The notes beneath the pieces are model-generated. The model made no database searches. It saw nothing but the letters and a program-made list of their open reading frames with translations, and was not told the DNA's origin. This document shows positions 13,251-14,752 of a stretch of 14,752 nucleotides of DNA, piece by piece; position 1 is the stretch's first letter, and every line of letters begins with the position of its first letter. The translations under genes and the position numbers were made by a program. The stretch spans positions 1 to 14,752 of the forward strand of contig CAZOGY010000091.1 in the NCBI GenBank assembly GCA_964579305.1, written 5' to 3'. This stretch comes from JBCBWG01 sp964579305. Its GTDB lineage: Bacteria > Pseudomonadota > Alphaproteobacteria > Rhizobiales > Hyphomicrobiaceae.

Positions 13251-14447
13251 ATGATGGCTAAAAGCATATGTTCTTGGCGCAGGCGTCTTGCGCTGGCCGT
13301 CACACTCGGCGCTGCCGGTTTGGTTGCGGCCTGTGCGTCTACTCCGCGCATTGCGGTGCCGACAGAGCTTGCAAGCAATGCCAAGGTTGCGGGATTTGGT
13401 CCCATCAGGGCCTGGGGCGATGCCGAAATTCCTTTCTACAAACAAACGGCGGCGGCGCGCTTGGAGCAGATTAAGCGGCGGCGCCCTGCAATTTTGCGAG
13501 ATCGGCGCCGGACCGTTTCGTATCTGGCCCTATCTGGCGGTGGATCACACGGCGCTTTCGGTTCTGGCATCTTAAACGGCTGGAGCGCGGCTGGCACACG
13601 ACCGGAATTTGAAATTGTCAGCGGGGTCAGTACGGGTGCTTTGATGGCACCATTCGCGTTTCTGGGACGGGGTTATGACCGACAATTGCGCGAGATCTAT
13701 ACCCAGTACGCGACAAAAGACCTGGTACACCCGCGCGTGCTCGCGGGTCTGGTGGGTGGAAGCGCGCTGACCGACACGACCCCATTGCGAAAAATGATCG
13801 CGAAATATGTCGATTGGAAGCTGTTCCGCGCGATTGCGAGGGAACATGCCAAGGGTCGCCGGCTTCTGGTTGGCACAACCAATATCGATGCGGACCGTCC
13901 AGTGATCTGGAATATGGGCCAGATCGCCCAACGCGACACGAAAGAAGCTCTGGAGCTGTTCCGCTCCGTTTTGCTGGCTTCAGCATCGCTGCCAGGGCTG
14001 TTTCCGCCAGTCTTCATCAAAGTGGAGGCAAACGGAAAAACGTTTGAAGAAATGCACGTGGACGGCGGCACCACGGACAATGCTTTTCTTCTGCCGCCCA
14101 AAGTCAACATTAGATCTTTCGGCAATCCTCGCTGGAGGCGCCGTCTCTTCATTATCGCCAATGACCGAACTGGTCCCAACCCAGACGTAACGGAAGCCAA
14201 AACGGTCAGCATTCTTGGCCGCTCAATGGCGACGTTGATTAAGCAGCAGTTGGAAGGCGATCTCATCAAACTTTACCTGCGCGCAAAGGCGAATGGGATC
14301 GACTATAACCTCACAAGCATACCAGCTTCGTTTCGTGAAAAAAGCAAAGAGGCGTTCGATAAGGATTTCATGCGCAAACTTTACGATCTTGGCTACGCCA
14401 TGGGTAAAGCTGGCGTGAAGTGGCAAAAGAAACCGTCAGGAATTTAA
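13251..14447 (+). CDS. Patatin-like phospholipase, lipoprotein
   Basis: A 398-residue patatin-domain lipid acyl hydrolase with a lipoprotein signal: basic RRR, a hydrophobic core and the lipobox VAAC with Cys28. Ala follows the Cys, so outer-membrane sorting is expected. The catalytic dyad is visible: an oxyanion-hole loop SGGGSHGAFG (95-104), nucleophile Ser127 in GVSTG, and Asp271 in HVDGG. Between them lie the LTDTTPLRKMIAKYVD lid-like segment and SASLPGLFPPV. The start could be the ATG at 13251 or the adjacent one at 13254, with AGGA 12-15 bases upstream. A surface-tethered patatin in a TetR operon could act in membrane-lipid turnover or on foreign lipids; the substrate cannot be read from sequence. 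Confidence 0.92.
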   Translation: MMAKSICSWRRRLALAVTLGAAGLVAACASTPRIAVPTELASNAKVAGFGPIRAWGDAEIPFYKQTAAARLEQIKRRRPAILRDRRRTVSYLALSGGGSHGAFGSGILNGWSAAGTRPEFEIVSGVSTGALMAPFAFLGRGYDRQLREIYTQYATKDLVHPRVLAGLVGGSALTDTTPLRKMIAKYVDWKLFRAIAREHAKGRRLLVGTTNIDADRPVIWNMGQIAQRDTKEALELFRSVLLASASLPGLFPPVFIKVEANGKTFEEMHVDGGTTDNAFLLPPKVNIRSFGNPRWRRRLFIIANDRTGPNPDVTEAKTVSILGRSMATLIKQQLEGDLIKLYLRAKANGIDYNLTSIPASFREKSKEAFDKDFMRKLYDLGYAMGKAGVKWQKKPSGI

Positions 14448-14469
14448 GCAAGCAGGTCGGGAGGATGGG

Positions 14470-14586
14470 ATGGCAAAAGCCGGTTGGTTTTTTGGTGGCG
14501 CCTTGGTCGCCACCATCTTTTGGCTTGCCGTGCTCAGGGCCGGTCAAGACAAGTTGCTCTGCTTGATACTCGGCTCGGGCTGCTAA
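14470..14586 (+). CDS. Possible 38-residue membrane peptide
   Basis: An ATG at 14470 opens a 38-codon frame to the TAA at 14584, with GGGAGGA upstream as a good ribosome-binding site, 22 bases after the patatin stop. The peptide begins MAKAGWFFGG, has a hydrophobic helix (ALVATIFWLAVLRAG, about 11-25), then a short DKLLCLILGSGC tail with two Cys. It looks like a single-pass small membrane protein cotranscribed with the patatin gene. No homologue is recognised. The same stretch contains a 7-bp hairpin, so it could instead be a 3' untranslated region. Confidence 0.45.
   Translation: MAKAGWFFGGALVATIFWLAVLRAGQDKLLCLILGSGC
14494..14514 (+). terminator. Hairpin after the patatin gene, possible weak terminator
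   Basis: GGTGGCG (14494-14500) pairs perfectly with CGCCACC (14508-14514) around a 7-base loop, followed by ATCTTTT. This is terminator-like with a short T-run, 47 bases beyond the patatin stop. It lies inside the small open frame 14470-14586, so at most one reading is fully functional. Confidence 0.4.
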
Positions 14587-14752
14587 GCTTGAGCGAGGTA
14601 CTAGTCGCAGAGAAACACTTTCAAATGCTGATCAGATCCTTCGCTGCAGTTCCGTGCACCAAGGAAGCGGTCTCTATAACATCAAAACGCTGATTGCTTG
14701 GCTCTGCAAATCTGCCAGACAATTGCACGTCTCATTATGCGTCTAGTTATGC
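14587..14752. other. No recognisable feature
   Basis: The last 166 bases hold no convincing open frame on either strand, no tRNA and no strong inverted repeat. Confidence 0.5.

Overview
The window looks like the chromosome of an alphaproteobacterium. The supporting signs are high GC with GC-rich codon use, a two-permease phosphonate/phosphate ABC operon of the kind known from rhizobia (PhoCDET), FMN-dependent hydroxy-acid dehydrogenase and pyruvate kinase genes in a typical style, and a secreted protein resembling alphaproteobacterial 'aggregation factor core' proteins. No rRNA, tRNA, CRISPR or transposase gene was seen. One 100-base run of N (1785-1884) interrupts the sequence. An identical 37-base sequence on each side suggests two overlapping contig ends that were never merged.

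Layout. 1-291: no convincing gene, two inverted repeats. 292-519 (+): small DUF2892/YgaP-like membrane protein. 597-3456 (-): pyruvate kinase followed by an FMN-dependent alpha-hydroxy-acid dehydrogenase. 3532-3557: strong minus-strand terminator. 3602-3653: four degenerate 13-bp repeats. 3753-4193 (-): secreted protein of unknown function. 4434-8839 (-): phnC-phnD-phnE1-phnE2, preceded by a Pho box at 8902-8919, so phosphate starvation very probably switches it on. PhnC is the ATPase, PhnD the periplasmic binding protein, and the two PhnE proteins the membrane channel; the second PhnE carries an unusually large extra periplasmic domain. A hairpin between phnD and phnE1 probably keeps the binding protein in excess. 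No C-P lyase gene lies in the window, so the substrate could be phosphate, phosphite or a phosphonate. 9178-9774 (+): secreted protein.

10026-12520 (-) is the most unusual part. It reads as an operon that once held a sulfatase, two tandem DJ-1/PfpI-family proteins and a membrane-anchored formylglycine-generating enzyme (FGE, which converts the sulfatase active-site Cys to formylglycine). The FGE keeps both catalytic cysteines and its start lies one base after the intact DJ-1 gene's stop. The sulfatase survives only as an N-terminal stump with a stop codon and an apparent Cys-to-Arg change in the CxPSR motif. It is joined by a deletion to the C-terminal half of the second DJ-1 copy. A TetR-family gene (12657-13211, +) diverges from this locus, with an 18-bp palindromic operator in the shared spacer. 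TetR is followed on the same strand by a patatin-like phospholipase lipoprotein (13251-14447) and a possible 38-residue membrane peptide (14470-14586). The last 166 bases hold nothing recognisable.
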